Program-made: the position numbers and the translations under genes
Shown: positions 62,470-64,000 of the stretch, piece by piece
Layout of the letters: each line of letters opens with the position of its first letter
Position numbering within the stretch: the stretch's first letter is position 1
The notes under the pieces: model-generated
Told to the model about the DNA's origin: nothing
Databases searched by the model: none
What the model saw: only the letters and a program-made list of their open reading frames with translations
Assembly (NCBI GenBank): GCA_039679975.1
Contig: JBDKTZ010000135.1
Coordinates: 11,488 to 75,487 of the forward strand
Length of the DNA: 64,000 nucleotides
Direction of reading: 5' to 3'
Source: JBCFBK01 sp039679975
Lineage (GTDB): Bacteria; Bacteroidota; Bacteroidia; Bacteroidales; Prolixibacteraceae

Positions 62470-62521
62470 GCGAAGGATCTGCCGCAGGTGCGACAGATCC
62501 TTCGCTCCGGCAACTTGCCGG
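62470..62521. repeat. Two adjacent hairpins between mlaF and the esterase gene
   Basis: A 12-bp perfect inverted repeat GCGAAGGATCTG/CAGATCCTTCGC with a 12-nt loop (62470-62505), followed by CCGGCAA-C-TTGCCGG (62507-62521). GC-rich and without a T-run, so more like a palindromic repeat than a classical terminator. Confidence 0.65.
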
Positions 62522-62538
62522 TGGTATTGGTATGAACG

Positions 62539-63825
62539 TTATTTCAGCTTTCCAAGCAACCAGGCGTCGCGCAGCTCGTACTGTACCGGATAGGTCCAGT
62601 GACCGGTATTCAGGTATAATTTCAGTTCCTTCGGAGCTGTAATAAGATTATAGGCCGAATACATCGACGTGGGCGGGCAAACATTATCATTGAAGCCCCA
62701 GCTGTAAAAACCGGGAGCTTTTACGAAACGGGCAAAATTGGCCACATCGTAATATTTCGACACTTCAATTTTTTCAGCTTTGTTGGTAAAGGGCGTCTTG
62801 AACAGATGCGGCCAACCTCCTGCCCTGCCATGCAGGTAACCGGTCAGGTCGCACAATGCCGGATAAAAGGCAGCCAGACATTTGATCCTTGAATCCAGTC
62901 CTGCGGTAACGATCGACAAGGCTCCGCCCTGGCTTCCTCCGGCAACAGCGATATTCTGTCCGTCGAACTGAGGCAGGCCGAAAATAAAATCGACCGACCG
63001 CACACATCCCAGGTAAACACGGTAGTAATAATCTTCGTCGCGGTTATCCATATTAAACTGCTGGTACCCCCTGAGTGCCCCGTTGGCCAGATCGGTGTAC
63101 ACTTCGGCAGGAAGGTTCACCGGAATACCGTGGATACCGATCTCGAAAACGACTAAGCCTTTCGAAGCCAGGGCTACATCGGCTCCGTAAGGACGGATCC
63201 CGGCGCCCGGCACTTTCAGAACTGCCGGATATTTCCCTTCAGCTTTGGGAACACTCAGAATACCATATACTTTCCCGCGGATATTCTGAATGCCTACATG
63301 ATATACATTTACAAGGTCGGTGCATCGTTCAGGCATTAAAGTCATAACAGGCTGAACGGGGATCTTCGCCAGCTCTTTTTTGCCGTTCTCCCAGAATTCC
63401 TGGAAATCGGCAGGCAAAATAGTGGTTGGCTGGATCCTGTCGACCGCAAAGCCGGCTGTTGCATAGCCCGTATAGGTTTTCCCGTCTTTTTCCACTTCGG
63501 CATAAAAGCGCAGGAAGCCGGGGTCTTTCAGGCCGGGCACTTTCAGTGTCGCTTCGCCGTCCTTCACATTGAGCGTTCCTTCTTTCATCGGGTCGAGCAT
63601 TTCCAGACCGTACCGATAGCGAACCGTCACCTGATCAAGCGGATTACCGAACTCAAAAACTTCGACATGAAACGTGACCGGCTCGCCTGTATTATACTTC
63701 CAGTCCATATGATCGGGGCTTACCACGACCGAAACCTGGGTTTGCGCCGGCTGCGCGAACAGCGGCTCAAAAGCGCTGAAAATTCCGGCAAGGAAGACAA
63801 GAAAAAATATTCGAAAATGATTCAT
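62539..63825 (-). CDS. Acetyl xylan esterase-like alpha/beta hydrolase (CE7 family)
   Basis: 428 aa. Signal peptide (MNHFRIFFLVFLAGIFSAF). An N-terminal beta-sandwich (residues ~25-130) precedes the AXE1/CE7 hydrolase: nucleophile S298 in AVAGGSQGGALS, Asp in FNDNVCPP, His in NTGHWTYP, plus RGYQQFNMDNRDEDYYYR. CE7 enzymes deacetylate xylo-oligosaccharides and cephalosporin C; the periplasmic location fits plant-glycan breakdown. No other CAZyme gene is nearby. Confidence 0.9.
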   Translation of the reverse strand: MNHFRIFFLVFLAGIFSAFEPLFAQPAQTQVSVVVSPDHMDWKYNTGEPVTFHVEVFEFGNPLDQVTVRYRYGLEMLDPMKEGTLNVKDGEATLKVPGLKDPGFLRFYAEVEKDGKTYTGYATAGFAVDRIQPTTILPADFQEFWENGKKELAKIPVQPVMTLMPERCTDLVNVYHVGIQNIRGKVYGILSVPKAEGKYPAVLKVPGAGIRPYGADVALASKGLVVFEIGIHGIPVNLPAEVYTDLANGALRGYQQFNMDNRDEDYYYRVYLGCVRSVDFIFGLPQFDGQNIAVAGGSQGGALSIVTAGLDSRIKCLAAFYPALCDLTGYLHGRAGGWPHLFKTPFTNKAEKIEVSKYYDVANFARFVKAPGFYSWGFNDNVCPPTSMYSAYNLITAPKELKLYLNTGHWTYPVQYELRDAWLLGKLK

Positions 63826-63873
63826 GATTAAAGATTGTGATGATTGGCTTTTTTATTACAAGCGTGAAATTAA

Positions 63874-64000
63874 TCATTTTGGCGTCAGGGTGATCACCGG
63901 AACAATCATTTCTTCCAGTGAAACTCCTCCATGCTGAAAGGTATCCCGGTAGTACTGTGCATAATAATTATAATTATTCGGATACACGAAGAAATCATTA
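63874..64000 (-). CDS. porX: PorX-like response regulator/PglZ protein, C-terminal fragment
   Basis: 41 residues plus stop are visible; the rest is beyond the window edge. The segment DFFVYPNNYNYYAQYYRDTF then QHGGVSLEEMIVPVITLTPK matches the C-terminus of PorX-type proteins (CheY-like receiver plus PglZ phosphatase domain), where QHGGVSLEEMI is the conserved end. PorX controls type IX secretion genes in Bacteroidota. Identification rests on this short end only. Confidence 0.7.
   Translation of the reverse strand, partial: NDFFVYPNNYNYYAQYYRDTFQHGGVSLEEMIVPVITLTPK

Overview
The window looks like chromosomal DNA of a Bacteroidota member, most likely class Bacteroidia. Direct evidence is the recurring promoter element TAnnTTTG (once with a TTTG exactly 19 nt upstream) and the general lack of Shine-Dalgarno sites. 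The gene families also fit: S46 dipeptidyl-peptidase, GT117/DUF2723, DUF6427, a DUF5020-like protein, CarboxypepD_reg-like protein, short-form ManC and a PorX-type C-terminus. Order-level placement (Marinilabiliales/Prolixibacteraceae-like) is only a guess. There are no rRNA genes, phage, complete insertion sequences or CRISPR arrays. Almost everything is core genome.

Layout. 1-3.5 kb: tail of a cardiolipin synthase, an RLAN/RimK ATP-grasp ligase with a GNAT acetyltransferase, and a convergent threonine dehydratase. 3.6-9.3 kb: purine nucleoside phosphorylase, lpxK, sppA, folK, radC, rpsT and tRNA-Glu. 9.5-15.4 kb: oxyR, a SpoU methyltransferase, a lipoprotein, a polyphosphate kinase fused to an ArsC-like domain, and prfB with its programmed +1 frameshift. 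15.5-17.1 kb: two tandem lipoprotein paralogs, one broken by a frameshift. 17.3-21.9 kb: rpsP, hflX, a TonB protein, an amino-acid permease and tRNA-Ala. 21.9-31.2 kb is the most accessory part: a DUF5020-like protein, lipoproteins, a large TerB-ABCG transporter with an NTF2-like protein and AraC regulator, a SHOCT protein, a thioesterase/metalloprotease pair, then rnhB.

31.2-37.1 kb: a MacAB-TolC-like efflux operon with two FtsX-type permeases. 37.4-43.4 kb: an operon of GT117 glycosyltransferase, polysaccharide deacetylase, purD and DUF6427. 43.5-45.1 kb: a ferredoxin-like protein divergent from a Crp/Fnr regulator, with a palindrome between them placed for class II activation. 45.3-50.8 kb: pgeF-like, aspartokinase, an orphan HlyD adaptor, a CarboxypepD_reg protein and a coiled-coil lipoprotein. 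50.8-55.4 kb: dgt, a structured repeat pair, a YgjP-type metallopeptidase, an unknown conserved gene and gltX. 55.8-64 kb: S46 peptidase, a serine hydrolase, manC, mlaEF-like ABC genes, an acetyl-xylan-esterase-like hydrolase, and the 3' end of porX.

The strongest leads for something unusual are three. The first is the PPK1-ArsC fusion: PPK1 catalytic histidines fall at exactly 435 and 592 and the ArsC module starts at residue 689. The second is the two-unit 57-bp repeat at 52.3 kb, whose hairpin arms differ by five fully compensated base pairs. The third is the ferredoxin/Crp-Fnr regulatory module. Several start codons were moved downstream of the longest frame because a promoter element lies inside the upstream extension or because the longer start is TTG.
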